A DNA stretch of 64,000 bases from Candidatus Gastranaerophilales bacterium (GCA_944323685.1 CALUTJ010000008.1:26431-90430); one strand, 5' to 3'. Counted from the stretch's first letter, positions 34,546 to 42,683 are shown. Program-made: numbers and translations. Notes: generated by a model from the sequence alone, not told the origin.

Positions 34546-35214
34546 TTATACTTTAAGAATAAAGCCTCCGTTATCAGCATTTTGCAGAGCGCTTTCATTC
34601 ATTTTTGCTCTGAGATTTTTAATATATTTATAAACATAATCTCTGGGCAAATCCAGTACCTGAGCAAGTTCTTTTGCGTAAACTATATGATTTTTATTAT
34701 TTAAAAAGTGTTCATAAACAGCCTGTTCGCGCGGTGTTAAATTCTTTTTAAATGTTACTGGAACTTCTTCCGTTACAATAGAAGCATGTTGAACTGTTGT
34801 TTTTACGGCAGTTTTAGCTGCTGTTTTAGTTTTTGCAGCAGGTTTAACTTCTTTCAGCGTTGCTTTTTTAGTTTCTGTTTTTGTTGTTGTTTTTTCAGGT
34901 TTTATTGTTTTGGGTTTGTTGATTGCTTTTCTTAAATCTCTTTCCAGTTTAATTTCTTTTTCTCTGTCAAAAGATTGTTGAGCTAGTGAGCTGATTCTTT
35001 CCGCTTTAAAATTGTTTTGAGAAATAGTTGAGTCTTCGTTTGTTACGTATCTTACTTCTGATGAATGGTGTTTGTATACCATATCAACCATATCGTTGGT
35101 TTCTTTCTCCTCATTTATTACTTTGCCTAATCTTTTGGCATATTCTTCCAACGTAATTTTTTCCAAAGATCCTCTCCATTGTTTGATTTCTTCTTTGGTC
35201 AAATAATTCGGCAT
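34546..35214 (-). CDS. Putative DNA-binding protein with Lys/Thr/Ala-rich linker
   Basis: The 222-residue protein has three parts. Residues 1-95 are charged and helical. Residues about 96-150 are a low-complexity Lys-Thr-Ala-Glu linker like histone H1-type tails. Residues about 155-222 form a winged-helix-like domain: LTPREQAVYEHFL, AKELAQVLDLPRDYVYKYIK as the helix-turn-helix, and a wing ending GGFILKV. It could be a nucleoid-associated or response-type regulator; no target is evident. It is transcribed alone. Confidence 0.65.
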   Translation of the reverse strand: MPNYLTKEEIKQWRGSLEKITLEEYAKRLGKVINEEKETNDMVDMVYKHHSSEVRYVTNEDSTISQNNFKAERISSLAQQSFDREKEIKLERDLRKAINKPKTIKPEKTTTKTETKKATLKEVKPAAKTKTAAKTAVKTTVQHASIVTEEVPVTFKKNLTPREQAVYEHFLNNKNHIVYAKELAQVLDLPRDYVYKYIKNLRAKMNESALQNADNGGFILKV

Positions 35215-35413
35215 ATTAATAAATCTCCTTGACTAAATATATAATAACTATTCCTTAACCCTGGGGCATTTGTACAAAGGGATAACCATTCCTTGTGCGA
35301 AAATAATTTACTTCAATCTCTTTCAACTTACCAATGGGGTTTAAGTTATGTATAATTTAGCATGAAATTTATAAAAAAATCTCAAAATATGTAGCAATAT
35401 TTACAATAATTTT

Positions 35414-36556
35414 TTATTTTTTTTGAAACAGAGATTTTGTCTTTTCACGCGTGATTATATCCTGTTCAAGAATTTGTTCTAAAGACGGATTTTGAATATT
35501 TTTGTGTTCGTTCATTATTTTTTTTGTTATTTCATAAATTTCCCGCAGAGAAATTTTTCCCGCCAAAAACATAAATACGGCTTCTTCGTTTGCGGCATTC
35601 ATAACGGCAGGCAGTGTACCGCCTTGTTTTCCTGCTTCAAACGCAAGTTTTAAACACGGAAATTTTTCTAAATCAGGTGCTTCAAAATCCAGTCTTTGTG
35701 CTTTTATAAAATCAAAACTTTTTGTTTCAATGCCTTCATGTCTGTCAGGGTATGTTAATGCGTATTGAATCGGAATATGCATTGAAGGAAATCCTAATTG
35801 AGCAATAACACTGCCGTCTACATACTCTACGGCGCTGTGTACAATACTTTGGGGATGTACAACAACCTGGATTTTTTCATAAGGTATATTAAACAGGTGA
35901 TGTGCTTCTATAACTTCAAGACCTTTATTCATCAAGGTTGCGGAATCTATTGTAATTTTTTTACCCATGTTCCATCTGGGGTGGTGCAGGGTTTCTTCTA
36001 CTGTTGCATTTTTTATGTCATCAACGGTTTTGTTTCTGAAAGGCCCGCCCGAGGCTGTTATTATAAGCTTTTCAACTTCAGTTCTTTTAGAAAGGCACTG
36101 ATGTATTGCCCCGTGTTCCGAATCAACCGGAAGAATTTTTACGCCGTTTTCTTTTGCACGTGCCATTACAATATCGCCTGCCATAACAAGAGTTTCTTTG
36201 TTTGCTAAAGCTATATCGATTTTATTTTCTATTGCGGCAAGTGTCGGTTTTAGTCCGGTTTTTCCCGAAACTGAAACCAAAATTCTTTCATTGGTTTTGT
36301 CGGACGCAATATCGATTAAACCTTTATCACCTGATAATACATTTGTTTTAGGAAATTCTTTTTGTAATATTAAAGCGTTTTGTTCTGACTTTACACAGAC
36401 ATTTTGAGGGTTTAAAAGTTTTATTTGTTTTCTTAATTCTTCAATATTATCGCCGCCGCTTATAGAAACGACTTTAAAAAAGTCAGGCATTTTTTGAATA
36501 ACTTCTACCGCCTGTCTGCCTATTGAACCTGTAGAACCTAAAATTGAAATTTTCAT
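35414..36556 (-). CDS. dxr: 1-deoxy-D-xylulose 5-phosphate reductoisomerase
   Basis: Second enzyme of the MEP isoprenoid pathway; it converts DXP to MEP with NADPH. It has 380 residues from the ATG at 36556 (MKISILGSTGSIG, the standard start), with GGGGA upstream; a longer frame adds nine non-family residues. The NADPH-binding GSTGSIG, the catalytic block PVDSEHGAIHQCL, the flexible loop HPRWNMGKKITIDSATLMNK and VHPQSIVHS are all present. It supplies precursors for the undecaprenyl carrier made by uppS. Confidence 0.96.
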   Translation of the reverse strand: MKISILGSTGSIGRQAVEVIQKMPDFFKVVSISGGDNIEELRKQIKLLNPQNVCVKSEQNALILQKEFPKTNVLSGDKGLIDIASDKTNERILVSVSGKTGLKPTLAAIENKIDIALANKETLVMAGDIVMARAKENGVKILPVDSEHGAIHQCLSKRTEVEKLIITASGGPFRNKTVDDIKNATVEETLHHPRWNMGKKITIDSATLMNKGLEVIEAHHLFNIPYEKIQVVVHPQSIVHSAVEYVDGSVIAQLGFPSMHIPIQYALTYPDRHEGIETKSFDFIKAQRLDFEAPDLEKFPCLKLAFEAGKQGGTLPAVMNAANEEAVFMFLAGKISLREIYEITKKIMNEHKNIQNPSLEQILEQDIITREKTKSLFQKK

Positions 36557-36682
36557 ACCTATCCCCGGGTAAATTGTCTGCAATTAAATTATAAAATAAA
36601 TAGATTAAAAGTGAATTTGTTAATAAAATTTGCAATCTAACCATTGTATTGTTTGAGTTTTCATATGAAAATAAAGGCATTT

Positions 36683-36861
36683 TCTAATCTAGTGTCGCAG
36701 TTACCGCCTCGAGCATTCGAGCCGTCACTGCTCACCTTTGCCTTCTTTTTCGGCTGAACTGTGGTGAAGCCTGAAAAATGGCTTCACTATGTGAACAATG
36801 TGTCACTCCAAAAATTCGTGATAAGGAGCAAAGCGACGTGAACGAATTTTTCTCGGACAAA
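36683..36861 (-). repeat. Dispersed palindromic repeat, family A, copy 3 (inverted loop)
   Basis: Full-length copy in the same orientation as copy 2. Between the arms AAAAATTCGT and ACGAATTTTT the 22-nt loop reads GATAAGGAGCAAAGCGACGT..., the opposite orientation to the loop of copies 2 and 5, while everything outside the arms keeps its orientation. This marks a local inversion across the hairpin arms. Confidence 0.9.
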
Positions 36862-36903
36862 TTTTGTATGTTCTGTATTTTGATTTTGAATATATCCGAT
36901 TTT

Positions 36904-36938
36904 GCCACTCCGGAAGGACTTGAACCCCTCAATAAATG
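36904..36938 (-). pseudogene. tRNA 3'-end remnant
   Basis: On the minus strand the segment reads as a T-arm with loop TTCAAGT (GGGGTTCAAGTCC), then an acceptor-like CGGAGTGGC. Translated on the plus strand it gives the ATPEGLEP string that is typical of false ORFs over tRNA genes. No matching 5' acceptor, D-arm or anticodon arm is found within 100 bp, so it is only a 3' fragment, such as an old integration site. Confidence 0.45.
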
Positions 36939-37003
36939 TTGTCTTTTATATGTACCCTTGCGCTTATTTTATCTTATTCTGCGGAAAAATAAGGCAAATC
37001 CGC

Positions 37004-37033
37004 TTGACATGTAGGTATTTAGCACATTACAAT
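37004..37033 (+). promoter_or_regulatory. infC promoter
   Basis: TTGACA (37004-37009) and TACAAT (37028-37033) are separated by 18 bp, about 33 bp upstream of the AUU start codon of infC. Confidence 0.7.
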
Positions 37034-37065
37034 AATTAAAACAGCTTAACAAAAGGAGAACAATT

Positions 37066-37602
37066 ATTAGCAGAGATTTTTCAACAGGCGGCAAGGATGC
37101 AGCCCTTATCAACAGGAATATCAGATGTAAAGAAGTTAGATTAATAGGCAGCGAAGGCGAAAATTTCGGCGTTATACCGACTAAAGAAGCCCAGAGACTT
37201 GCTGATGAAAAAGACCTCGATTTGGTAATTGTATCACCCAACCAGGAACCGCCCGTAGCTAAGATTATGAACTACGGTAAATATAAATACGAGATGGAAA
37301 AAAAGGCTAAAGAAGCCAAGAAAAAACAACATACCGTAGAAATTAAAGAAATTAAAATCAGATACAAAATAGATGTTCATGATTACAATGTAAGAATTAA
37401 AAATATTAAAAAGTTTATTGCTTCAGGCGACAAGGTTAAAATTGTTATTATGCTAAGAGGTCGTGAAATGCAGCACACAGAGCTTGCTTTTGACCTTGCT
37501 AACAGATTTCTTGCAGATCTCGAAGGTGAACCCATAAACGTTGAGAAAAAACCGTCTATGGAAGGCAGAAACCTTATAATAATTCTTGCACCTGCTAATT
37601 AA
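37066..37602 (+). CDS. infC: Translation initiation factor IF-3 with AUU start
   Basis: IF-3 binds the 30S subunit, keeps it free and checks the start codon and initiator tRNA. The ATG/GTG-based frame begins too late, but the frame continues upstream with clear IF-3 sequence: LINRNIRCKEVRLIGSEGEN, FGVIPTKEAQRLA, LVIVSPNQEPPVAKIMNYGK. It ends at ATT (37066), seven bases after AGGAG (37054-37058); another ATT lies at 37063. AUU starts are the known basis of IF-3 autoregulation in infC. The result is 178 residues, the normal length. The usual partners rpmI and rplT do not follow. Confidence 0.93.
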   Translation: MSRDFSTGGKDAALINRNIRCKEVRLIGSEGENFGVIPTKEAQRLADEKDLDLVIVSPNQEPPVAKIMNYGKYKYEMEKKAKEAKKKQHTVEIKEIKIRYKIDVHDYNVRIKNIKKFIASGDKVKIVIMLRGREMQHTELAFDLANRFLADLEGEPINVEKKPSMEGRNLIIILAPAN

Positions 37603-37626
37603 AAAGTTATCTAAATTTGTTCAACA

Positions 37627-37655
37627 AAAAAGAAGGATAATTTTATCTTCTTTTT
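37627..37655 (+). terminator. infC terminator
   Basis: The stem AAAAAGAAGGATAA / TTATCTTCTTTTT has one bulged G and ends in five T. It overlaps the stop codon of the convergent ribbon-helix-helix gene and may serve both. Confidence 0.75.
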
Positions 37656-37806
37656 ATTTAGAATGTTTTTCTACATAATTTTTAATCAGGGTCGCAGCCA
37701 GATTACTTGCAGAGCGATTTTCCTTTTTAGCAAGAAGTTTAAAAGCTTCAATCACTTCTTTTTCTATAACAACAACAAATCTTTGATTTTCTTCTTTTAT
37801 TGTCAA
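37654..37806 (-). CDS. Ribbon-helix-helix (CopG/Arc-like) mini-regulator
   Basis: The 50-residue frame starts at TTG (37806) with AAAGGG ten bases upstream. It has the RHH layout: strand QRFVVVIE (8-15), helix A KEVIEAFKLLAKKEN, and helix B SASNLAATLIKNYVEKHSK. RHH proteins bind as dimers to short palindromes. Two such palindromes sharing GTTTATAAAC lie immediately upstream, which suggests autoregulation and joint control of the divergent small gene at 37943. The size and layout resemble plasmid copy regulators and antitoxins. Confidence 0.72.
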   Translation of the reverse strand: MTIKEENQRFVVVIEKEVIEAFKLLAKKENRSASNLAATLIKNYVEKHSK

Positions 37807-37807
37807 A

Positions 37808-37817
37808 GTTTATAAAC
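37808..37817. promoter_or_regulatory. Palindrome GTTTATAAAC, site 1
   Basis: Perfect 10-bp palindrome directly upstream of the TTG start of the RHH gene. The same core recurs in site 2. It is a likely operator for the RHH protein. Confidence 0.55.
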
Positions 37818-37882
37818 CCTTTATAATTCTTTTGTAAACTTATTATAAATTTTATATTTGTTATTTTGAAAAGTAAATTGCA

Positions 37883-37922
37883 AATAGTTATTATATAGTT
37901 TATAAACTATTTAATAACTATT
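37883..37922. promoter_or_regulatory. Nested palindrome with GTTTATAAAC core, site 2
   Basis: A perfect 16-bp palindrome ATAGTTTATAAACTAT (37895-37910) is flanked by the perfect 10-bp arms AATAGTTATT and AATAACTATT. This gives an almost perfect 40-bp palindrome 20 bp before the ATG of the small gene at 37943. Confidence 0.65.
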
Positions 37923-37942
37923 TTAAAATTACAGGTGGTATC

Positions 37943-38160
37943 ATGAACTCAAAAAATTAAACACAATTAAACAAAAAATGTGCAATATCGCAATCAAAAG
38001 AGTCGATGCCGAGGGCTTAACAAGAATACTTCACTGTTGTTTGAGAGAAGATATTGATTGTAAACCCTACGACTCTCAAATAATTACAAAAATTTTATAT
38101 GAAACTCTGAAACAAATAAAAGATGATGTTAACTATATTCATAAAGTATTAAAAATCTAA
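37943..38160 (+). pseudogene. Small gene with apparent frameshift in an A-run, function unknown
   Basis: AGGTGG and an ATG at 37943 open a frame that stops after five codons. One extra A in the A6 run (37952-37957) would join it to the frame at 37978-38160, giving about 73 residues starting MNSKKLNTIKQKMCNIAIKR. The 37978 ATG itself has no ribosome site. The protein is basic with three cysteines and a helical C-terminus. No family is recognised. It is divergent from the RHH gene and shares its operators, so it could be the second half of a two-gene module. The break may be a sequencing error or a phase-variation tract. Confidence 0.45.
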
Positions 38161-38204
38161 TGCATGTTGCAGGCGGACTTTAGAGTACCGGTGTTAAATA
38201 CAGC

Positions 38205-38897
38205 ATCATCCTTGTATATGTTACGTAATTCTGAGACAAAAATAATTCTTTCTTAACATAATAATAAATAAATTAAAACGGTGTAAGTAGTACAAGCGGC
38301 TATACAAATAACGGCATATTCAAAAAATCCGACCTTTGTAAGAACTCTGTGCAAAATGATACTCAATCATTTTGAACAGAGTTCTTACCAAAGAATGGGT
38401 GGAACATAAAGCAACAATTTGGGTTATTTTTTCTTTTTGTTTGCGATGCAAAAAGAAAAAACTGAACCAAAAAAGTTCACTATTTACAGTGTTAAAAAAA
38501 TAAGAAAGATTAAAATTATTGCGTGAAGCCATTTTGCACGAAATCAAAGATTTCGGCAAAAGAAGGCAAAACAACGCATTGTCAAAAGAGATTTTAAAAT
38601 TCAGAAACGAAAATTTCCGTCCACTCTCAAAATACAATTTTCGGTACGGTAAATTTTCATTCCTTCATTTAAAAATCTCTAATCGTATTCCATCAGGGCT
38701 CCGCCCCAGTTCACTATTAAATAAAAAATGTGTATTGGCAATATCATAGTGAAGTCGTGAAGCCATTTTGCACGTTTCGCCACAGCTCAACGGCAAAAGA
38801 AGGCAACCCCATACGGCTTACTATGTAAGCCGTGTGTCTGAAAAGTTACAATGTCACAATTTCTGTCATTGAATTACGTAACATATACAAGAATGAC
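38205..38897. mobile_element. Degenerate element with 21-bp terminal inverted repeats
   Basis: Positions 38211-38231 and 38871-38891 are a perfect 21-bp inverted repeat whose flanks are also partly conserved. Between them are a 22-bp imperfect hairpin (38338-38388), a 13-bp perfect hairpin TTTTTTCTTTTTG / CAAAAAGAAAAAA (38427-38461), and two copies of GTGAAGCCATTTTGCACG (38523 and 38759), a relative of the core of repeat family A. No convincing gene is present. It resembles a non-autonomous, MITE-like element. Confidence 0.55.
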
Positions 38898-38934
38898 GTG
38901 TTTTTAATCTTTTTTAGAACATTTTACAGGTGTG

Positions 38935-39585
38935 CTATAATATACCCTCAATCTTCCCGTGGGAATCCGACCCGCCTGTCATTATGACATTATATTTCCG
39001 TGCAATTTTTCTTACGGTTTCCGCCGTATGAAATTTAATTATTCCCCTGTGACGTCTGTAGGGATAATATGATTCTACCCCATCTAAACCTAAATCAATT
39101 AACGACTTTATAAAATGGTCTAAATTAATTGCCCAGTAACATGCCGGATGTGCTAAAACAGCGGCTCCGCCGGCAGAATGTATGGCTTTTATAACGTCTT
39201 TAGGGTGCCTGCGGTTAAAGAGCCTTACCATATCCGCTTCGGTTTCCTTTTTGTTTCTGGCACAGATTTTTAAAAGTTCAGCGTTATTTATGTCTATGCC
39301 GTAGCCGAGTAAATGGACAAGCACGCCTTTGTACCAGCAGTCGAATTCTATTGCGGTTATGACTATATTGCTTTTTAAAATATCTGTTTGTTTGTATGCT
39401 TCAACGGTATTGTGATCAGCTATGGCAATAAGTTTGTAGCCTTTGTCCTGAGCGTCTTTCAAAAGTTCCTGCGGTGTTAATTTGCCGTCAGAAAAGGTTG
39501 AATGCATATGCAAATCAACACGCCCTTTAAAATCTTCCTGCGTCAAGCCCCTCAAAATCTCTGTTATATTTTTTTGCTCGTCCAT
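38935..39585 (-). CDS. PHP-domain phosphoesterase
   Basis: The 216-residue metal-dependent phosphoesterase has the PHP signatures VDLHMHSTFSDGKL (His, His and Asp ligands), AIADHNTVEAY, HLLGYGIDI, VLAHPACY and MTGGSDSHG. Relatives include the RNase AM/YciV-type 3',5'-nucleotide phosphatases. Those have about 270-290 residues; this one stops five residues after GSDSHG, near the edge of the MITE-like element, so its C-terminus may have been cut by that insertion. The catalytic residues appear complete. Confidence 0.82.
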   Translation of the reverse strand: MDEQKNITEILRGLTQEDFKGRVDLHMHSTFSDGKLTPQELLKDAQDKGYKLIAIADHNTVEAYKQTDILKSNIVITAIEFDCWYKGVLVHLLGYGIDINNAELLKICARNKKETEADMVRLFNRRHPKDVIKAIHSAGGAAVLAHPACYWAINLDHFIKSLIDLGLDGVESYYPYRRHRGIIKFHTAETVRKIARKYNVIMTGGSDSHGKIEGIL

Positions 39586-39636
39586 ATATTACATGTTAAT
39601 ATAAACATAAATTGAGAGAGGAATAACATAAGTATT

Positions 39637-40626
39637 ATGGCAAAAACTAAAAAAGAATCAGCTTTTGCAAGCGTAATGAAAATATTTTTAAACGGTGTAA
39701 AGCTATATTTTCTTAACTTTGAAAAGTTTTTTAAGTATATGGCTTTTCCTATATTCGGCCAGATTATAGGTATATCGTTGATATTTTTTGCTTCATACAT
39801 TTTTACGCTGCATGTGTCAACACTTACAAATAAAAACCCGATTTTTGATAATATTCCTCTGGTGTTTTTAATGCTTCTTATTATAACTTTGCCGGGGTTT
39901 TTTATATTTTGCAAAGCATTTTGGGATTATATTGTTGCGATGGCAGCTCTCAACTCGATGGCCAGTTCGCTTTTGGAAGGTGCAAATATTGATGATACAG
40001 GCGTGCATACGGAACTTATAAAACGCCGTACCGGCTCTTATATTTTGTTTTTGCTGTTGATTTCGGCAATATACTCTCTTCTTTCTTTTCCTTTGTTGTG
40101 GGGGCTTCTGGCTGTTGTTTTTGTTTATATGGCTTTGTGTTTTCAGGTATTTGCGCTTGAAGAAGACAAAAACGCGGTGAATGCAATAATTTCTGCAATC
40201 AGTTACGTAAGATACAATTTTTTAAAAACGGCAGCTTTATTGATAATTCTTGGAATTTCCACTTACTGGCTTGTTCCGGGGCTGATAAGCTGGGGTTTTG
40301 ATATCGGTGATTTAGGCGGATTTTTCTCTTATCCGGTTGAGCAGTACATAAGATTGTTGCCTTTGGACGGTTTCAATTCGATACTATCGCATTATAACAT
40401 ACCTTTTACACTTAAAAGCTATACAATTGCAAAACATATAGTTCTTATGGTTGTAAGCTTTGCCGTGACAGGCTTTACACTTCCTTTGAGAAGTTTGTGC
40501 TGTACGGCTTTGTATAAAGATATAAATAAAAGAAATTATGCAGGCAAAATTGCCGCAGAAAAGCTCGCACAAAGAGCCGGAAAACCTTCTAAACGTAAAA
40601 TTCAAGACGAGGATGACGCAGATTAA
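39637..40626 (+). CDS. Multi-pass membrane protein, function unknown
   Basis: The 329-residue protein has about six hydrophobic segments (near 36-60, 77-100, 135-170, 195-215 and 270-295). It ends in a basic and then acidic cytoplasmic tail (KIAAEKLAQRAGKPSKRK, then DEDDAD). The layout resembles predicted inner-membrane DUF proteins, but I cannot name the family. Its stop overlaps the next gene in TAATG, so the two are co-translated. It is divergent from the PHP gene. Confidence 0.75.
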   Translation: MAKTKKESAFASVMKIFLNGVKLYFLNFEKFFKYMAFPIFGQIIGISLIFFASYIFTLHVSTLTNKNPIFDNIPLVFLMLLIITLPGFFIFCKAFWDYIVAMAALNSMASSLLEGANIDDTGVHTELIKRRTGSYILFLLLISAIYSLLSFPLLWGLLAVVFVYMALCFQVFALEEDKNAVNAIISAISYVRYNFLKTAALLIILGISTYWLVPGLISWGFDIGDLGGFFSYPVEQYIRLLPLDGFNSILSHYNIPFTLKSYTIAKHIVLMVVSFAVTGFTLPLRSLCCTALYKDINKRNYAGKIAAEKLAQRAGKPSKRKIQDEDDAD

Positions 40627-40850
40627 TGTTTGTTTGCAAAAACTGTAAATCTGAAGACAAGTTCGAGCTTATGTTTGCACCTAACTATCAAGGTGCAAAA
40701 AACTACAAACAGGAGTATAACAAAAACGGCGATATTGTAATAACCGTTGACGGTTATACATTTGTACCGGATTTAAATTTTATGAACAGACACGCAGTCT
40801 GCCGTTATTGCGGGCAGATTTATATGTGGGATTACAGCTCAAAACCGTAA
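40626..40850 (+). CDS. Small zinc-ribbon protein
   Basis: The 74-residue protein has two Cys pairs, CKNC (4-7) and CRYC (59-62), expected to bind one zinc ion, around a beta-rich middle (NGDIVITVDGYTFVPDLNFM). The function is unknown. It is translationally coupled to the membrane protein at 39637 by a one-base overlap. Its last 19 bases overlap the 3' end of the convergent cdd gene. Confidence 0.7.
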   Translation: MFVCKNCKSEDKFELMFAPNYQGAKNYKQEYNKNGDIVITVDGYTFVPDLNFMNRHAVCRYCGQIYMWDYSSKP

Positions 40851-41224
40851 GGCAAAAGCTCTTCGATAGTGAAAACCGCGCATTTGGAATCTTCACTTTC
40901 GAGTATGATTTGCAGATTTTTGTCTTTTTTAAACTCGGCCATCCACTGTCTGCAAGCTCCGCAGGGCATGCAATTTTTTGTGTTTGTGGAATATATGGCG
41001 ATTTTTACCAGTTTACCTTTTTCACCGGCTACCACGGCATTAGACATAGCATTGCGTTCCGCACATAGACACAGGCCGTAACTTGCGTTTTCCACATTGC
41101 AGCCTAAGTAATAATTACCCGTGTCATAAAGAGCACAAGCCCCGACATTAAATTTTGAATACGGAGCATAAGCGTTGGCGCATGCCTGTTTTGCTAAATT
41201 CAAAAGTTCCTGATTATCCAACAT
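40832..41224 (-). CDS. cdd: Cytidine deaminase
   Basis: Pyrimidine-salvage enzyme that deaminates cytidine and deoxycytidine. Its 130 residues are the size of the tetrameric class. The zinc site is CAERNAMSNA with PCGACRQW; the catalytic Glu is in CAE. The N-terminal APYSKFNVGACAL and NVENASYGLC are family blocks. It is transcribed alone and overlaps the zinc-ribbon gene tail to tail. Confidence 0.95.
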   Translation of the reverse strand: MLDNQELLNLAKQACANAYAPYSKFNVGACALYDTGNYYLGCNVENASYGLCLCAERNAMSNAVVAGEKGKLVKIAIYSTNTKNCMPCGACRQWMAEFKKDKNLQIILESEDSKCAVFTIEELLPYGFEL

Positions 41225-41378
41225 AACAAATTACCTGTTTGTTTTATGCAACTTCCGTAAAATATATTCTACTACAAGAATAAAAATTTTTAACCCAAAA
41301 TATTGAAAAATACTGTATTTAAGTGATAAAAAATTACAAAAAAATACCTATAATGATACCAAGACAATGGGGATAAGT

Positions 41379-42683
41379 ATGATTTTTAACAGAATAATAA
41401 AACTAATAGTCTTTGTATCTGTCGTTTTTGGCGTATTTTTAGCAATACCGTCAGGCTGTCAGGCTCAGGAACAAAAAGCGGCTAAAGTGCTTGTGCTCAG
41501 TGATTCCGGTCAAAGAAACGGCACAACCTATTTAACCTGCGGTGCTGCTGCTGATATTATTGCAGCGGACATAATAAACGAATTGAATAAAACCGGACGT
41601 ATAAAAGCGCCGCTGCTCGGCGACACAATGGCTAACATTACACAAAGGAATATTCCGCTTTATTATCTGACTTTTTTTAGGGAATATAAAAACAATTACA
41701 ACATTGATTTTGTCAACTTAAAACGTGTTACGCACAGTATGCAGGCTGATTACATACTCCTTGTAACAAGCGGTATGGATATACAAAGCAGATTTTTAAA
41801 AACAACGTGGTGGAATAAACTCGGTCTTGCGGAAGGTGATCCTGTTGTCCCGACATACAGACTCAGTACCCTTGTTACGTTGATAGATAAAAGAACATAC
41901 TCCGTTGTCTGGCAGGATATGTATCTGAGAGATTTAAAAGCCCATGATTACGATATCGGGTTTGCACAGTTTTCACCGGGGTATGCTCAGCTTTCTAAAA
42001 TTAAAAAATACTCCTCAACAATGTCGCAATATGTAGCCAAAGAAGTGGATAAAAGGGTTAACCCGTGGGCACAGCCCGAAGAAAAACCAAAAACAATTGA
42101 GATGAAAAGCAAATTCCTCAACGAAGGTACAAAACTTTATTATCCTACAGTCAACGGCGAAGTTGTTAAGCAAAATTTAAACGATGCAAAACAAAATATA
42201 AATGACGCTCAGGAAAACTATAAATCCAGAAGAGAACAACGCCGTATCGAAAAACAAAGACAAAAACAGATAGAAAACGTACGTCTGCTTGAACAAAAAC
42301 GTCAGGAAGCGGAACTCAAGCAGCTTGAACAAAATATTAAACAGCAAGAAACCGCCTCAAAAACCAAAAAGCAGGAACCAAGACTTTTTGATTCAATAAG
42401 AGATGATATTTATAATTCACAACCGCCGCAGTTAAGAGGTGAAAAATACATACCTGCCGTAGATATTCAAAACGAACAAAATATACGTCAGGAGCCTAAA
42501 CTTCTTACACCTGTGATGGACAAACCCGCAGAGCAGACAGCTCCCGCGCTCAAACCGGCAGTTGACAAAACCAGAACAACAAACCCTGTCAATATTGAAC
42601 CTCAAACACAAGAAAATAAACTGCCGCAATATGATTGGAATATAAAAAATATCAACCTGAAAAAAATAGGGCATATCATATAG
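41379..42683 (+). CDS. Exported protein with coiled-coil C-terminal half, function unknown
   Basis: I start it at the ATG at 41379 because GGGGA precedes it; an in-frame ATG at 41367 has no ribosome site. The 434 residues begin with a signal peptide ending SGCQAQ. The globular part (about 35-215) has VLVLSDSG, GAAADIIAADIINELN and SMQADYILLVTSGMDI, like periplasmic or surface assembly proteins that resemble TolB-N or CsgG-type domains, but I cannot assign it. A Gln/Lys/Glu-rich coiled coil (about 255-325) and a Pro-rich tail follow. It could be a lipoprotein, but the lipobox (IPSGC) is poor. Confidence 0.68.
   Translation: MIFNRIIKLIVFVSVVFGVFLAIPSGCQAQEQKAAKVLVLSDSGQRNGTTYLTCGAAADIIAADIINELNKTGRIKAPLLGDTMANITQRNIPLYYLTFFREYKNNYNIDFVNLKRVTHSMQADYILLVTSGMDIQSRFLKTTWWNKLGLAEGDPVVPTYRLSTLVTLIDKRTYSVVWQDMYLRDLKAHDYDIGFAQFSPGYAQLSKIKKYSSTMSQYVAKEVDKRVNPWAQPEEKPKTIEMKSKFLNEGTKLYYPTVNGEVVKQNLNDAKQNINDAQENYKSRREQRRIEKQRQKQIENVRLLEQKRQEAELKQLEQNIKQQETASKTKKQEPRLFDSIRDDIYNSQPPQLRGEKYIPAVDIQNEQNIRQEPKLLTPVMDKPAEQTAPALKPAVDKTRTTNPVNIEPQTQENKLPQYDWNIKNINLKKIGHII

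Noticed and set aside
36901..37000. A complete tRNA gene
   Set aside because: No 5' acceptor strand, D-arm or anticodon arm pairs with the 3' fragment.
36778..37014. Plus-strand 78-codon frame
   Set aside because: It runs across the family A repeat and the tRNA 3' fragment; the ATPEGLEP string is a known artefact of tRNA sequence.
37222..37602. infC starting at GTA/ATG-type codons near 37222
   Set aside because: Conserved IF-3 residues continue upstream in frame to the AUU at 37066, which has a good ribosome site.
37808..37922. CRISPR-like repeats
   Set aside because: Only two palindromic sites are present, of unequal length and without regular spacers; no cas genes occur in the window.
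38519..38749. Plus-strand 76-codon frame
   Set aside because: It lies in the decayed element, covers a repeat core and has no ribosome site or family.
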